DNA of 64,000 nucleotides from Haloquadratum walsbyi J07HQW2 (GTDB lineage: Archaea > Halobacteriota > Halobacteria > Halobacteriales > Haloferacaceae): the NCBI RefSeq assembly GCF_000415985.1, contig NZ_KE356561.1, positions 915,860-979,859 of the forward strand, given 5' to 3'. Position numbers and translations under genes: made by a program. Below, in pieces: positions 1 through 9,429 of the stretch. The notes under the pieces are model-generated. The model searched no databases and had not been told where the DNA came from. It saw only the letters and a list, made by a program, of their open reading frames with translations. The first letter of the stretch is position 1; each line of letters starts with the position of its first letter.

Positions 1-119
1 GTGAAAATAACGCTTGGACGATCAGCCTCAATATTTCTAAACGCATCTGAATCGAATGCAGCGGCACCGACGCCAGCAATGATAAGCAGAATCGCGGTGC
101 GACGTGTATATGTCCCCAA
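1..119 (-). CDS. Partial secreted-protein gene (N-terminus only)
   Basis: The minus strand is open from a TTG at 119 to the window edge. The visible 39 codons read like a haloarchaeal export signal: a double arginine (YTRRTA), a hydrophobic stretch (ILLIIAGVGAAAF), then FDSDAF and ADRPSV, a style I associate with small secreted surface proteins. The TTG lies 8 bases after the stop of the upstream rdfA-like gene, which suggests translational coupling. No ATG or GTG is available in frame. The family cannot be named from this fragment, and the start codon is inferred. Confidence 0.45.
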   Translation of the reverse strand, partial: MGTYTRRTAILLIIAGVGAAAFDSDAFRNIEADRPSVIF

Positions 120-127
120 ACAGTAAT

Positions 128-832
128 TTACACGGTTTCAGTATCTGAAGAGGTCACGTCTTCGTTACCCTCTGCATGTTCGGTATCGTGGGTGCACTGA
201 CATCCATTCTGATCAAGAAATGTTGTTGGTGACCACCGCTCACCACAGTGCTGACACGTAACCCGTAGAGCGACATCTACATTGTATGAGCCATCTGTGA
301 CGACATCGTTTCGAACCCACTGTTCAATATTATTTGTTACAATAGCTCGGAGGCGATTTGCGAGCTTCTGGATTGATTCAAGACTTGCCTCTGGGCGATT
401 AGTTGTTTCCTGAGACTCTCGAGATATGTCTCTATCGCGTTTGAAGTAATTATAGACTGATTGATATGATATCAAACTTGACTCGAGATTATCGATTTTA
501 ATCCCTTTATTCTTGAGATTCTGCCGAGTCTCAGTTCGCATTCCTGCAGTGACATCATTATCAGTGAGAAGTCGACGAATATTTTCAGCCTCGCCATCAA
601 GTAATGTGAATGAATCATCAACCGCAGCGTGAATAAGGCGATTATTTACTCGATCGGCTAAATCTCGAAGACTTTCGCGTTCATACCCATCTTCTCCAAG
701 CCATCGAGAGACCAACTCATCACCCAAGCCTTGAAGATCATACTCATTGGCTATCCGTTTGATCTTTGATCCTTGACCGCCGCGGCGAGATGCGGATGAA
801 TGGTTTTTTCGAATTTGCTTGCTCATCTTCAT
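128..832 (-). CDS. RdfA-like (rod-determining factor family) protein
   Basis: The protein resembles the haloarchaeal rod-determining factor RdfA family, one member of which affects cell shape in Haloferax. The family-like core begins SKIKRIANEYDL, followed by LGDELVSRWLG and the block RRLLTDNDVTAGMRTETR. A predicted hinge with YNYFKRDRD follows, and near the C-terminus a CxxC pair (TCQHCGERW) and a CQC suggest a zinc-binding tail. ATG codons at 832 (MKMSKQ) and 826 (MSKQ) fit better than the first ATG at 880, whose 16 extra residues are hydrophobic and atypical. It precedes a secreted-protein gene by a few bases. RdfA paralogues are numerous in haloarchaea, so a role in morphology is not established for this copy. 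Confidence 0.7.
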   Translation of the reverse strand: MKMSKQIRKNHSSASRRGGQGSKIKRIANEYDLQGLGDELVSRWLGEDGYERESLRDLADRVNNRLIHAAVDDSFTLLDGEAENIRRLLTDNDVTAGMRTETRQNLKNKGIKIDNLESSLISYQSVYNYFKRDRDISRESQETTNRPEASLESIQKLANRLRAIVTNNIEQWVRNDVVTDGSYNVDVALRVTCQHCGERWSPTTFLDQNGCQCTHDTEHAEGNEDVTSSDTETV

Positions 833-880
833 GAAACATATATACAACAAATAATGGGGTTGGTGTGGACATATGACCAT

Positions 881-1348
881 AGTATAACATATTTTATACT
901 AACTCGAGCTTTCACCATAATAAATAGGGACCATGATCAGATATCGGAATATTCAATTTAAGATGATTTTGATTAACTGACCTCAGGTACACCAATATGT
1001 GAATAATAACCATGTTTTCACATTGATTGTGACTTTTCTACGGCTTATCAATTGAAAATATAATTAGATCTTCTAAATATGTCCCCGAGCGTTGATTATA
1101 CCTCTTTTATCAAACTCATTTGGCGACTAAGCAAGGGTATTTGCTTCATATTTGTATAAAATAAATCTATATTAGATCATGAATCTATATTTCTTTGGAT
1201 ACAATGATACTTGATCTATTAAATTGAAAATAAAACAATATATTAGCGATAATACTAATCGGAAACTATGATTATTTAGATATTAATATCAAATGTAAAA
1301 ATATCAGTACTAGGATTTATTTATGATGTAAATCATAACAAAATTGTA
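881..1348. other. Long AT-rich intergenic region
   Basis: These 468 bases separate the divergent rdfA-like and formamidase genes. No ORF looks coding and no strong hairpin is visible. A TATA-like stretch (TTTATTTATG) at about 1316-1325 sits 24-33 bases before the formamidase ATG, suitable for a leaderless archaeal promoter. The rest is simple AT-rich sequence. Confidence 0.5.
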
Positions 1349-2620
1349 ATGCCTGAGACTAAATTTGAGGTTGATGTTGACAAGCCCCCTGATGAACAGC
1401 CGGGTCCAAACCCATTCAATAGATGGCATCCAGATATCCCGGCAGCTGTCGAGGCAGATCCAGGCGAGACGATGCGCTTGGAGGCGCTTGACTGGACTGG
1501 TGGGCAAATAACCGATAATGACAATGCCAATGAAGTTCGCGATGTTGATCTCAGTCAGGTTCACTATTTGGCAGGTCCGGTACAGGTGAATGGTGCAGAG
1601 CCAGGGGATCTACTAAAGGTCGATTTTCACGACATGGGTCCGCTTAATAACCGATGGGAGTACGGGTTCACTGGAACGTTCTCACAGCAAAATGGTGGCG
1701 GGTTCCTGACAGATCACTTCCCGAGAGCAGCTAAGTCCATCTGGGATATCAATGGATATCAGGTGTCCTCCCGACACATTCCAGATGTGAAGTATGAAGG
1801 AAAAATCCATCCAGGCTTAGCCGGCTGTGCACCAAGTGAGGAGCTACTTGCGGCGTGGAATGAGCGTGAACAAGAGTTGATTGACAAACACGAAGCAGAC
1901 CCTGAGTCAATTCAAAATCACCCAACCGGAGAGCAAGAACCCGGAGTTGCCAACCCACCGACGCCAGAAGGAGCTTTGATGGGAGAGATGGAATCAGACA
2001 AAGCTGAGGTAGCCGCAGAGGAAGCAGCACGGACGGTACCGCCCCGTGAGCATGGGGGTAATCACGATATTAAAGACCTCTCGATTGGTTCAACAGTGTA
2101 CTTCCCGGTGTATGTTGAGGGAGCCAACTTCGGCATTGGTGACTTCCACGCATCACAGGGTGATGGTGAGATTTCATTCTGTGGTGCAATCGAGATGGCT
2201 GCGTATGTCGACGTCGAATTCGATCTTGTAAAGAATGGAATGGAAAAGTTTGGAGTTGAACATCCGATCTTCGAACCGGGTCACCGAGGTCCAAACTTTG
2301 AGAATTACGTTACTTTCTGTGGCTATTCAGTTACTGAGGATGGAGAGCAGCGGTACATGGACTCACACACAGCCTACCGTCGTGCCTGCTTGCAGGCAAT
2401 TGATTATCTTAAAGAATTTGGGTATAGTGGTCAGCAGGCTCTGCATATTCTTGGCACTGTGCCTGTTGAGGGTCGACAGAGTGGTGTCGTAGACGTACCC
2501 AATGCGTGCTCAACGCTTGCACTTCCGACCGGTGCTTTTGAGTTTGATGCATCACCAGCGGGTCTTGAAGAGAATCGAGCTGATCGAGAGGATCTCTGTA
2601 TCACTGATGACCCGTTGTAG
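1349..2620 (+). CDS. fmdA: Formamidase (acetamidase/formamidase family)
   Basis: Predicted cytoplasmic amidohydrolase of the FmdA/AmdA family, which hydrolyses formamide or short amides to ammonia and the acid. At 423 residues it has formamidase length. Family features are an N-terminal GETMRLEALDWTGGQI-like segment, AGPVQVNGAEPGDLL, the central KIHPGLAGCAPS, and GDFHASQGDGEISFCGAIE with the conserved acidic/Cys core, ending VVDVPNACSTLALPTGAFEFD. It lies 55 bases upstream of a thermosome gene on the same strand, so the two may be co-transcribed. Substrate preference (formamide versus acetamide) cannot be decided from sequence. A nitrogen-scavenging role is inferred. Confidence 0.9.
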   Translation: MPETKFEVDVDKPPDEQPGPNPFNRWHPDIPAAVEADPGETMRLEALDWTGGQITDNDNANEVRDVDLSQVHYLAGPVQVNGAEPGDLLKVDFHDMGPLNNRWEYGFTGTFSQQNGGGFLTDHFPRAAKSIWDINGYQVSSRHIPDVKYEGKIHPGLAGCAPSEELLAAWNEREQELIDKHEADPESIQNHPTGEQEPGVANPPTPEGALMGEMESDKAEVAAEEAARTVPPREHGGNHDIKDLSIGSTVYFPVYVEGANFGIGDFHASQGDGEISFCGAIEMAAYVDVEFDLVKNGMEKFGVEHPIFEPGHRGPNFENYVTFCGYSVTEDGEQRYMDSHTAYRRACLQAIDYLKEFGYSGQQALHILGTVPVEGRQSGVVDVPNACSTLALPTGAFEFDASPAGLEENRADREDLCITDDPL

Positions 2621-2675
2621 GTTCTAACTATACACCTGACCAGCGATTAACTCATATAATTTTATTATATTTCAA

Positions 2676-4322
2676 ATGTCATCACACACAACACAGCAAA
2701 TTGGCGATTACTCGAGGGTTGAATCTCCGAGTGAGATGATTCTCTCGGCTACTAGTGCTCTTTCCTCGGCGGTTCAGACAACGCTTGGTCCAAACGGTAT
2801 GGATAAGATGATAATCAATGATACTGGTACAGTCGTTGTCACGAACGATGGGTCATATATCCTCAAGCAGGTGGATATCGAAAATCCAGTAGGTCGAATG
2901 CTGAAGCAAGTCGCTGAGACACAGGCTGATACAATTGGGGATGGGACTACAACGGCAGTTATCTTAGCCGGTGAGTTGCTTCAAACAGCAAAATCACTCC
3001 ACAACGATGGTATACATCCAACGAAAATCATCGATGGATACACAAAAGCAGTCAATCATGCCAGTCAACAACTTCGTAATTATGGAATAAAAGCTGACAG
3101 TGGAGACAAAGCACGGCTCAGACAGGTTGCTGAGACTGCTGTCACCGGAAGGTGGGATAGTAACCATACCAGGCAGTTCGCGGGTCTGGCGGTTGAGGCG
3201 CTTCAGCATATCGACTTTGACACATCACGTTTAACGCTCAAATCCTATCCTGGAGGTGAACTTCAGGAATCTGAGCAGATTGATGGACTACTTGTCGATA
3301 TTGATACTTCCTCAACATCTATTGAATCAGTTGGAACGACGACTGGAGGATCTCTCATAGAGCCGGCTGTTGCGATGGTCAACGATGAGATCGGCATCGA
3401 AGTCCCAGATTGTATTGAAGTGACCAAGTTACAGAGCACTGAGCAGTTGAGTGAATTGCAATCACATGAGGAAAGTCAGCGAACGGCAGTTATCAAGCAG
3501 ATAATTGATCTGGACGTTGATATCCTCGTGTGTCAGAAATCGATTAATGAACGAATTCGCAATCGGCTCGTTAATTACGGTGTGCTCGCAGTCGAACGAA
3601 CTCGACAAGACGAGTTTGATACGATCGCGCGCGTGACTGGGAGTTCACCAACACAATCGGTGAGTGCTCTTGAGCAGGATCGGGTCGGTCATGCAGAAGT
3701 GGTTGAGCAGCGAGCGATTGGACCCACCTCGGGAGTTATTATTCGTGGCTCAACGAATGAAGCTCAGAGTTCATTATTACTTAGAGGTGGAACAGACCAT
3801 GTTTCCGGAGAAATCCGACGAATTATCAATGATTGCATTGATGTTGTTCGGCTCACAGCTCAAAATGAGCTTTTGATTCCTAGTGGTGGTGCTGCCGCGG
3901 TAGCGCTTGCCAGCGATATTTCAGATTATGCTGTAAGCGTCTCTGATCGGGCGCAGATTGTGGTCGAGGGTTTTGCAGAAGCGATTGAACTCATTCCAGG
4001 TGTGCTCGCACAGAACGCCGGCAGAAACCCGATTGATACTATACCAACGCTCCGGCGAAGACACCACGCTGGTGAGCACATGATTGGCGTTGGTCCGGAT
4101 GGTCGTCCAAAAAATATGATCGATGCCGGTGCTGTAGAGCCGGCGATTGTGTTCTATAGCGCATTAAAAAGAGCAACCGAGGCGGCATTGATGATGCTCC
4201 GTATCGATGATATGTTCATGACGGAAGGTTCGGATACTCACGGTGAGCGAGGCTCTCCTCATGGGGAATATAACCATAGTGGACAAACTGGTGGTGGATA
4301 TCCCTGGACTATCAGTCATTGA
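2676..4322 (+). CDS. Divergent thermosome (group II chaperonin) subunit
   Basis: Group II chaperonin subunit, an ATP-driven double-ring foldase. The equatorial ATP-binding elements are intact: LGPNGMDKM near residue 40, TNDGSYIL, and [15 protein letters not shown] near residues 90-105. The C-terminal equatorial half has [13 protein letters not shown] followed by a conserved Asp, and NAGRNPIDT. The apical domain is unusual: the canonical LDK...MP...AKIAL segment is replaced by a Ser/Thr-rich stretch ([18 protein letters not shown]). The usual Gly-Gly-Met tail is absent; the protein ends [15 protein letters not shown]. It is therefore probably a third-type or accessory subunit with altered substrate binding, not the main thermosome chain. 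Confidence 0.88.
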   Translation: MSSHTTQQIGDYSRVESPSEMILSATSALSSAVQTTLGPNGMDKMIINDTGTVVVTNDGSYILKQVDIENPVGRMLKQVAETQADTIGDGTTTAVILAGELLQTAKSLHNDGIHPTKIIDGYTKAVNHASQQLRNYGIKADSGDKARLRQVAETAVTGRWDSNHTRQFAGLAVEALQHIDFDTSRLTLKSYPGGELQESEQIDGLLVDIDTSSTSIESVGTTTGGSLIEPAVAMVNDEIGIEVPDCIEVTKLQSTEQLSELQSHEESQRTAVIKQIIDLDVDILVCQKSINERIRNRLVNYGVLAVERTRQDEFDTIARVTGSSPTQSVSALEQDRVGHAEVVEQRAIGPTSGVIIRGSTNEAQSSLLLRGGTDHVSGEIRRIINDCIDVVRLTAQNELLIPSGGAAAVALASDISDYAVSVSDRAQIVVEGFAEAIELIPGVLAQNAGRNPIDTIPTLRRRHHAGEHMIGVGPDGRPKNMIDAGAVEPAIVFYSALKRATEAALMMLRIDDMFMTEGSDTHGERGSPHGEYNHSGQTGGGYPWTISH

Positions 4323-4420
4323 TCAGACATATGTGAAATTTAGTGGCAAATATTCACCTTGTCCTACTTGGGTAGATGTGGATTATGAATCCTCTAATTA
4401 AAACGGGCAGTGGATCGCAC

Positions 4421-4615
4421 GTAGTGAAGTGCCTCGGGGACAAGCCCAAGCCCCGACTCCGACGGCTTCCTGGTTCAACGACGGAATTTACAAGAGGAAG
4501 TCTCGGTGAATCAGTCCCAGAGCGGTTCGAGTCTCCACAGGCGTCTCTGTGGAGGCTCCCACTCTGGGTGAGAGATGATCCTTCGAGGGCCTGACCGTCC
4601 GTGTGTTTGGACTGT
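4421..4615 (-). repeat. IS200/IS605-type right-end remnant with hairpins, no transposase
   Basis: Read on the minus strand, a GC-rich block ends in a hairpin (CCCCGAGG region) and the pentamer TTCAC at about 4424-4428. This matches other transposon ends in the window. Inside it is a strong palindrome: CTCCACAG at 4533-4540 pairs with CTGTGGAG at 4547-4554 around a 6-base loop, flanked by CCCAGAG/CTCTGGG. No tnpA or tnpB is nearby. It is read as a solo transposon end or a guide-RNA-like (omega/re RNA) scaffold. The surrounding 4323-5198 contains no other recognisable gene. Confidence 0.6.
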
Positions 4616-5198
4616 AAGCCAGGACAAGTGGTCATCATATTATGATGGGGTGATCGGTTATTCTTACCTGTTGTGGTTTGGAAAATAGTGTCGGCTTCAT
4701 TCACGATCACGTGGCATTCACCTTTGTATTTCTGTAAATTAAATGTGTGTGATTAATATGGATCGCTCATTCTAATTCATAAGTTAACAGCATCAATTTC
4801 TGATTAGTCTGTTGAACTGGTGATATATCTTGCCTGTCAACATAACCCTCCTATTTCAGATATTGGAGAAATACTATTAGAGTTCGCGAACCCCGGTATG
4901 TCCTCTTTTGAATGCAAAAAGTATCAGTGTACAGATATCATGCAGATAAGATGATACACGGTATCTAAGTTTAGAAGCGCATGCAAGTATAGATGAGTTC
5001 CACGTTATTGGCTCCATCTATAGTTTCAACAGTAGGATTTCGTCTTGAGACTGCTGTAACTATGCTTATATTAAGATGAGTGAATACGGTGATGTAGGCT
5101 ATTTTGTAATGACCGGTTAGTCGCCATCGGCTCACTGAGCGTGTTCAGAGGGGTTCAACAGATATCTTAATGACTTAGCCGGTGAATAAACGGGCAGC

Positions 5199-5399
5199 TC
5201 ACGCGTCAAATCCGTTTCGCCTGAGAGCCGCTGCCAACTCACCGTCAGGGTCTGCAGAGAACTCAACTAGTGATGACTCTGGTCGTGTTGTTGTATATAG
5301 GTCAGCGTCAATATTATCCGGGATTTCATTTGCGTGCGTCTCTTCAACCACAGCAACTGTTATTGTCCGTTTTGTCTCCGCATCATCTGTCTCACTCAT
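5199..5399 (-). CDS. Short conserved-looking hypothetical protein
   Basis: A 66-residue acidic protein, MSETDDAETKRTITVAVVEE onward, with no family recognised. An in-frame extension to 5489 (30 more residues, MSNSKELDQLF...) is possible. The shorter start is preferred because acid-rich sequence begins there and an AT-rich TATATATA stretch lies directly upstream. It has a beta-strand-like TITVAVVEE, an acidic centre and a C-terminal GELAAALRRNGFDA helix. Its low pI fits a haloarchaeal cytosolic protein. It stands alone between a transposon remnant and tRNA-Glu. Confidence 0.5.
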   Translation of the reverse strand: MSETDDAETKRTITVAVVEETHANEIPDNIDADLYTTTRPESSLVEFSADPDGELAAALRRNGFDA

Positions 5400-5612
5400 T
5401 ATACTATATATATGAGAAAGCAGGGTATTACTTTTTGCATCTTTCCCCAGGAAATTAAACAGCTGGTCCAGTTCCTTCGAGTTAGACATGTAGATGTAGA
5501 TACATCCATGATATCATCTCAATCATAATCCAGCACAAGTATGTAAAATCATTACTAGATATGATAGTCAAACTGTGTCAGCTGAGATCATCGCATGAAC
5601 TAAAGGCAATAT

Positions 5613-5687
5613 TGCTCCGTTTGGGATTTGAACCCAAGTCCTTGCCGTGAGAGGGCAAGATGATTGGCCGGACTACACCAACGGAGC
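5613..5687 (-). tRNA. tRNA-Glu (anticodon CTC)
   Basis: On the minus strand the acceptor arms GCTCCGT and ACGGAGC pair fully. The D-arm has GTGTAGTCCGGCCAATC, the anticodon arm is TTGCC-CTCTCAC-GGCAA with anticodon CTC in the 7-base loop, and the T-arm is TTGGG-TTCAAAT-CCCAA. The discriminator is A at 5613 and CCA is not encoded. The arrangement matches haloarchaeal tRNA-Glu reading GAG. No intron is seen. Confidence 0.95.
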
Positions 5688-5789
5688 TTGGTATATGAAA
5701 GAAATTGTTGGGATAAATAAAACCATTCCGTTTTAAGAAAATCGCATACGCAAAGAGCGTCACATTACGACTTCGCTGGAAAGATACAT

Positions 5790-6560
5790 ATGAGTCCTAC
5801 ACCACCTGCAATGCGAACCATGCCACTTGAGATGACACTCGAAAACCGGACAGCAGTAATTACTGGTGGAAGTTCAGGAATCGGTGCAGCAACGGCGAGA
5901 CGCTTTGCTGCAGCTGGTGCCGATGTTGCATTACTTGCCAGACGCAAAGACCGCCTCAGTGAGCTTGCCGAAGAACTAACAGCTAAGCATAATACTGAGA
6001 CGCTTACCATGCCGACAGATGTTCGAGAGGTAACCGCGGTTGAGGCGGCGATTGAGGCAACTGTCGAGCGATTCGGTGGGATTGATATTGCTGTTGCCAA
6101 TGCAGGACTTGCCCGCGGGAGTGACGTTGAGTCAATGTCGACAGAGTCATATCGAGCAATGATGGACACAAACGTTGATGGAGCATTTTTTCTCACAAGA
6201 GCAGTGCTCAATCATCTTCGCGATAGTGAGGGAACACTTGTCTTTGTTGGGAGTTTCGCGGGTGAGTATCCGCGACCATTCAATCCAGTGTACGCTGCTT
6301 CAAAATGGTGGATCCGAGGGTTTGCAAAAAGCGTCGCTGCGCAAGTTGGTGACACAGGAGTCGGAGTTAGTGTTATCAATCCCTCTGAGGTTCGCACAGA
6401 ATTCGATGTCGAAGGAAAACAGTTTAGTGATCGATTCGAACAAGGTGAGGTGACAGAACCCGAGGAAGTCGCAGAAGCTATTACTTTTGCCGCCGCACAA
6501 GAATATTCAACCGTTCAAGAACTGGATATCTATCGTCGTGACAAATATACTGAATGGTGA
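5790..6560 (+). CDS. Short-chain dehydrogenase/reductase (SDR)
   Basis: Classical SDR oxidoreductase using NAD(P)H. The Rossmann motif TGGSSGIG is at residues 25-32, and NAG is at 104-106. The tetrad is complete: Asn128 (MDTNVDG), Ser155 (VGSFAG), Tyr168 and Lys172 (YAASK). The basic RRK after the second strand (residues 51-53) favours NADP(H). The 256-residue length is typical. ATGs at residues 8, 11 and 15 leave the start uncertain, and homology begins near LENRTAVIT. The substrate cannot be predicted. It lies alone downstream of the divergent tRNA-Glu. Confidence 0.88.
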   Translation: MSPTPPAMRTMPLEMTLENRTAVITGGSSGIGAATARRFAAAGADVALLARRKDRLSELAEELTAKHNTETLTMPTDVREVTAVEAAIEATVERFGGIDIAVANAGLARGSDVESMSTESYRAMMDTNVDGAFFLTRAVLNHLRDSEGTLVFVGSFAGEYPRPFNPVYAASKWWIRGFAKSVAAQVGDTGVGVSVINPSEVRTEFDVEGKQFSDRFEQGEVTEPEEVAEAITFAAAQEYSTVQELDIYRRDKYTEW

Positions 6561-6713
6561 GCCGTCTCAGGATTTAAACAGAGTCTTCGTTGGAATTAGA
6601 TAGCAGTATTATCTTTCTTGTCAGTCAGATATCAGACAAGCACGATCGTAGAAGAGTTACGTCATAGAGCCGATATGTAGTATAGATACGACTCTTGTTG
6701 CTTTTCAGTATTG

Positions 6714-7451
6714 TTAAGATTCGTCGTTACCCTCATATTCCGCGAGAATAGGCTCGATATCGCTGTCACTGCGGACCCGGTATCCATCCGCATCAACAAT
6801 GCCGACGCATACCTCAGACGCAGTCAATTCTGCATCAGTCTCTAATAATGTTCGGACGGCGACATCAACACCATCACCAACAGTAAGATCCTGATTCCAT
6901 TCTTCCTCAAGGAACGTTTGCAGTTCATCACGACCATTGCCGATTGCCACTGCTTTCCATTCTTGTGGCGCACCAGATGGGTCCGTCTCAAAGAGCCGTG
7001 GGTCTGGGTCAGATTTACTTCCGTCGATACCCGCAATAAGCAGTGCCGCACCGAATGGACGTTTTCCACCGATTTGTGTACTCTCTTGAATCTCATCAGA
7101 GAGTTCACGCGTCAGTGCCTGAACATCCATCGGTTCACCGTAGCGAAGGCGATTCCGCTGTGCAGCTGTTTGCGCATCATCGATGAGTTTCCGCGCATCT
7201 GCCACATGACCTGCGGATGCAGCTCCGATATATTCATCAAGTTTATGTAACTTCTCAACGCTCTCGGCTTCCATCAATGAAGAACTCGTTCGTCGTTGCG
7301 CTGCGATAACAACCCCATCGGTCGTTCGGACACCAATACTTGGCGCTCCTCGATTGATTGCTTCACGCGCGTACTCAACCTGATATATTCGTCCATCGGG
7401 AGAAAACAGCGATGTACCACGGTCATACGCCTGCTTATCATTACGGTTCAT
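6714..7451 (-). CDS. psmA: 20S proteasome alpha subunit
   Basis: Alpha subunit of the archaeal 20S proteasome, forming the outer gating rings of the cytoplasmic protease. The diagnostic N-terminal gate helix is present (YDRGTSLFSPDGRIYQVEYAREA). It is followed by GVRTTDGVVIAAQRR, YIGAASAGHVADARKLID and KRPFGAALLIAGID. The 245 residues match the family. A TATA-like box (CTTTATTTG on the minus strand) is placed for a leaderless transcript. It is monocistronic by spacing. The acidic tail (SDSDIEPILAEYEGNDES) is typical of halophiles. Confidence 0.97.
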   Translation of the reverse strand: MNRNDKQAYDRGTSLFSPDGRIYQVEYAREAINRGAPSIGVRTTDGVVIAAQRRTSSSLMEAESVEKLHKLDEYIGAASAGHVADARKLIDDAQTAAQRNRLRYGEPMDVQALTRELSDEIQESTQIGGKRPFGAALLIAGIDGSKSDPDPRLFETDPSGAPQEWKAVAIGNGRDELQTFLEEEWNQDLTVGDGVDVAVRTLLETDAELTASEVCVGIVDADGYRVRSDSDIEPILAEYEGNDES

Positions 7452-7474
7452 AATGGATTATTAATATCCCCGGA

Positions 7475-7483
7475 CAAATAAAG
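7475..7483 (-). promoter_or_regulatory. TATA box of psmA
   Basis: CTTTATTTG on the minus strand lies about 24-32 bases before the psmA ATG at 7451. This is the spacing expected for transcription starting at or near the start codon, as is common in haloarchaea. No Shine-Dalgarno sequence is evident. Confidence 0.55.
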
Positions 7484-7620
7484 CCACCACCGTCACACGA
7501 TGTTACCGGAATCGGTGGTGAATCTCAGTTAATGAGCCTATCTTATCTTAGTACTTGAGGAGTAAACAAAACGGTGGCTCATAATCATATGTATCAAAAA
7601 ATAATAATTTCCTCTATGTC

Positions 7621-8241
7621 CTATTGCATGTTACTTTCCGCTGACGTAGATCGTTCATATGTTACAAAATCAAATTTCTCGTGACTTTCACGGGTTACTT
7701 CTTTCCATGTATTGTGATCCCACGATGGGAATCTCGTGTCTCCATCATATTCCTCATGTAGCTCTGTCAGGCGTAATCGGTCTGCAACTGAAAGAAACTG
7801 CTCGTAAACACCACCGCCGCCTGCAATATAGACAGTCCTAACACCACGCTCACGAGCATCTTCTGATGCTTCATGAATTGCGCTTTGGATAGAGTGTGTG
7901 AGGATCGCACCAGGCGGCATATCACGTGACTGAGATGAAAGAACAATACTAGTACGCCCGGGAAATGGTTCACCAAGCGCATCGACGATCGCCTCGTACG
8001 TTCGACGACCAAGTATAACGGGATGATCCATTGTTCGCTGTTTGAACTGTTGAAGATCGGCTGGGATGTGCCATGGCATCCCTCCATCTCGACCAATAAC
8101 GCCGTTTGCTGCAACAGCAGCAATGAGTTCAATATCAATATCAGCGTTGACTTCAATCGCAGTGTCACGGTTGGTATCTTCGTTATTTTGTGAATTTGAT
8201 TCGCACATGTGCGAGTGGTTACTTGAGTTGAGATCACTCAT
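7621..8241 (-). CDS. folA: Dihydrofolate reductase
   Basis: Reduces dihydrofolate to tetrahydrofolate with NADPH and recycles the dihydrofolate made by thymidylate synthase. The DHFR core starts near residue 37: ELIAAVAANGVIGRDGGMPW, then IPADLQQFK, ILGRRTYEAI and TVYIAGGGGVYEQFL. The Asp that protonates substrate is within PADL. An Asn/Ser/Asp-rich N-terminal extension of about 36 residues precedes the fold. The ATG overlaps the thyA stop by one base (TAATG), and this coupling supports the long start. Part of a two-gene thyA-folA operon. Confidence 0.95.
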   Translation of the reverse strand: MSDLNSSNHSHMCESNSQNNEDTNRDTAIEVNADIDIELIAAVAANGVIGRDGGMPWHIPADLQQFKQRTMDHPVILGRRTYEAIVDALGEPFPGRTSIVLSSQSRDMPPGAILTHSIQSAIHEASEDARERGVRTVYIAGGGGVYEQFLSVADRLRLTELHEEYDGDTRFPSWDHNTWKEVTRESHEKFDFVTYERSTSAESNMQ

Positions 8242-9251
8242 TATTCAGCCACCGCAAATCGAATCGCTGGCTCAGGATCATATCCACTAAGCTGAATATG
8301 TTCAACCCCAAGATTATCTAACGAGACATCATCAATCTCAATCCGTGGTTTTGATCGTGGTTCACGTGCACACTGTTCGAGTAATCCGGGAGTATGATCA
8401 TATCCCGATCCATCCGATGGCTCTGAGGGCGCGGACTCAATGAGCCATTCACGAATATCGCGATATTCAGCTGGGTCATCAACAGCATCTAGACGCGCTT
8501 GGAGAGATTTAATTGTATCTTCCTCACTGTACCATGCGCCGCGATTACCCGTTCCGCAGTAAATGTGTGCATCAACAATAGAGTGTGCAAATGTTCCTGG
8601 AGTAAGTCCAGTTTGCTTTGCAACGACCGTGGCAAGTAGGGAGTACGCGGCAATATTGAACGGTATTCCAAGAGCAATGTCGCCAGACCGCTGTGTGAGA
8701 TGAACGTTTAATCGATTATTTTGAACATTAAATACAAACGTATAATGACACGGTGGAAGCGTTGAAACAGCAGCATTCGCGGGATGCCACGCTGAAACGA
8801 CAATTCGTCGAGAGTGTGGGTTCTTTTGTAATTGGTCGATTGCATATGCAAGTTGATCGAAGGTTCCATCATCGTTCTGCCAACGATGATCTTCAACTGG
8901 CCATGCTTCACCAGGTAACTGTGAGTCCGCTGACGGAATGGGATACCGTCGCCAAAACCGACCATAAGCAGTCTCAAGACGTCCATCATCGTCCGCCCAC
9001 GCATCCCAGATGCTTGTGTCCTCACGGAGTGAGCGGATATGTTCTTCACCAGAAAGATACCAAATAAATTCAGAGAGAAGTGAGTTCCACCGAGACCCAG
9101 AGAGATCCTTTGTCGTCAATAATGGGAACCCATCGCGAAGGTTGACTGTATAATGTTGACTAAACGAGGAGATGGTATCGACACCGGTGCGATTCGGTTT
9201 ATACTCACCAGAGCGGAGAACATCAGTGACGAGGTCGCGATACTGGTACAT
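8241..9251 (-). CDS. thyA: Thymidylate synthase
   Basis: Methylates dUMP to dTMP using methylenetetrahydrofolate. The catalytic Cys168 is in TLPPCHYTF. Phosphate-binding Arg148-Arg149 lie in HSRRIVVSAWHP, and QRSGDIALGIPFNIAAYSLL follows. At 336 residues it is longer than bacterial ThyA because of haloarchaeal insertions: PSADSQLPGEAWPVEDHRWQ and a C-terminal stretch around PSEPSDGSGYDHTPG. The first gene of the thyA-folA operon. An AGTTATAGAT stretch upstream may be the TATA box. The gene diverges from the MBL hydrolase at 9430. Confidence 0.96.
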   Translation of the reverse strand: MYQYRDLVTDVLRSGEYKPNRTGVDTISSFSQHYTVNLRDGFPLLTTKDLSGSRWNSLLSEFIWYLSGEEHIRSLREDTSIWDAWADDDGRLETAYGRFWRRYPIPSADSQLPGEAWPVEDHRWQNDDGTFDQLAYAIDQLQKNPHSRRIVVSAWHPANAAVSTLPPCHYTFVFNVQNNRLNVHLTQRSGDIALGIPFNIAAYSLLATVVAKQTGLTPGTFAHSIVDAHIYCGTGNRGAWYSEEDTIKSLQARLDAVDDPAEYRDIREWLIESAPSEPSDGSGYDHTPGLLEQCAREPRSKPRIEIDDVSLDNLGVEHIQLSGYDPEPAIRFAVAE

Positions 9252-9429
9252 AAGCTATCTATAACTATGGCTTTCAGTTATCTGTGTTGATTGTTGCGAT
9301 GTATAATCCATCGATGATAATCACAGTTGACGGTGCTAGTTTTAATTAAATGTGATAGAATAATTACTCAACGATATCTAATAACCCTCATGTTATGTGA
9401 ACAGAAAAACCGAAACCATCAGCGATTAG

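Noticed and set aside
4354-4710. 118-codon minus-strand ORF in the hairpin block
   Set aside because: It crosses transposon-end hairpins and its product has no protein-like features.
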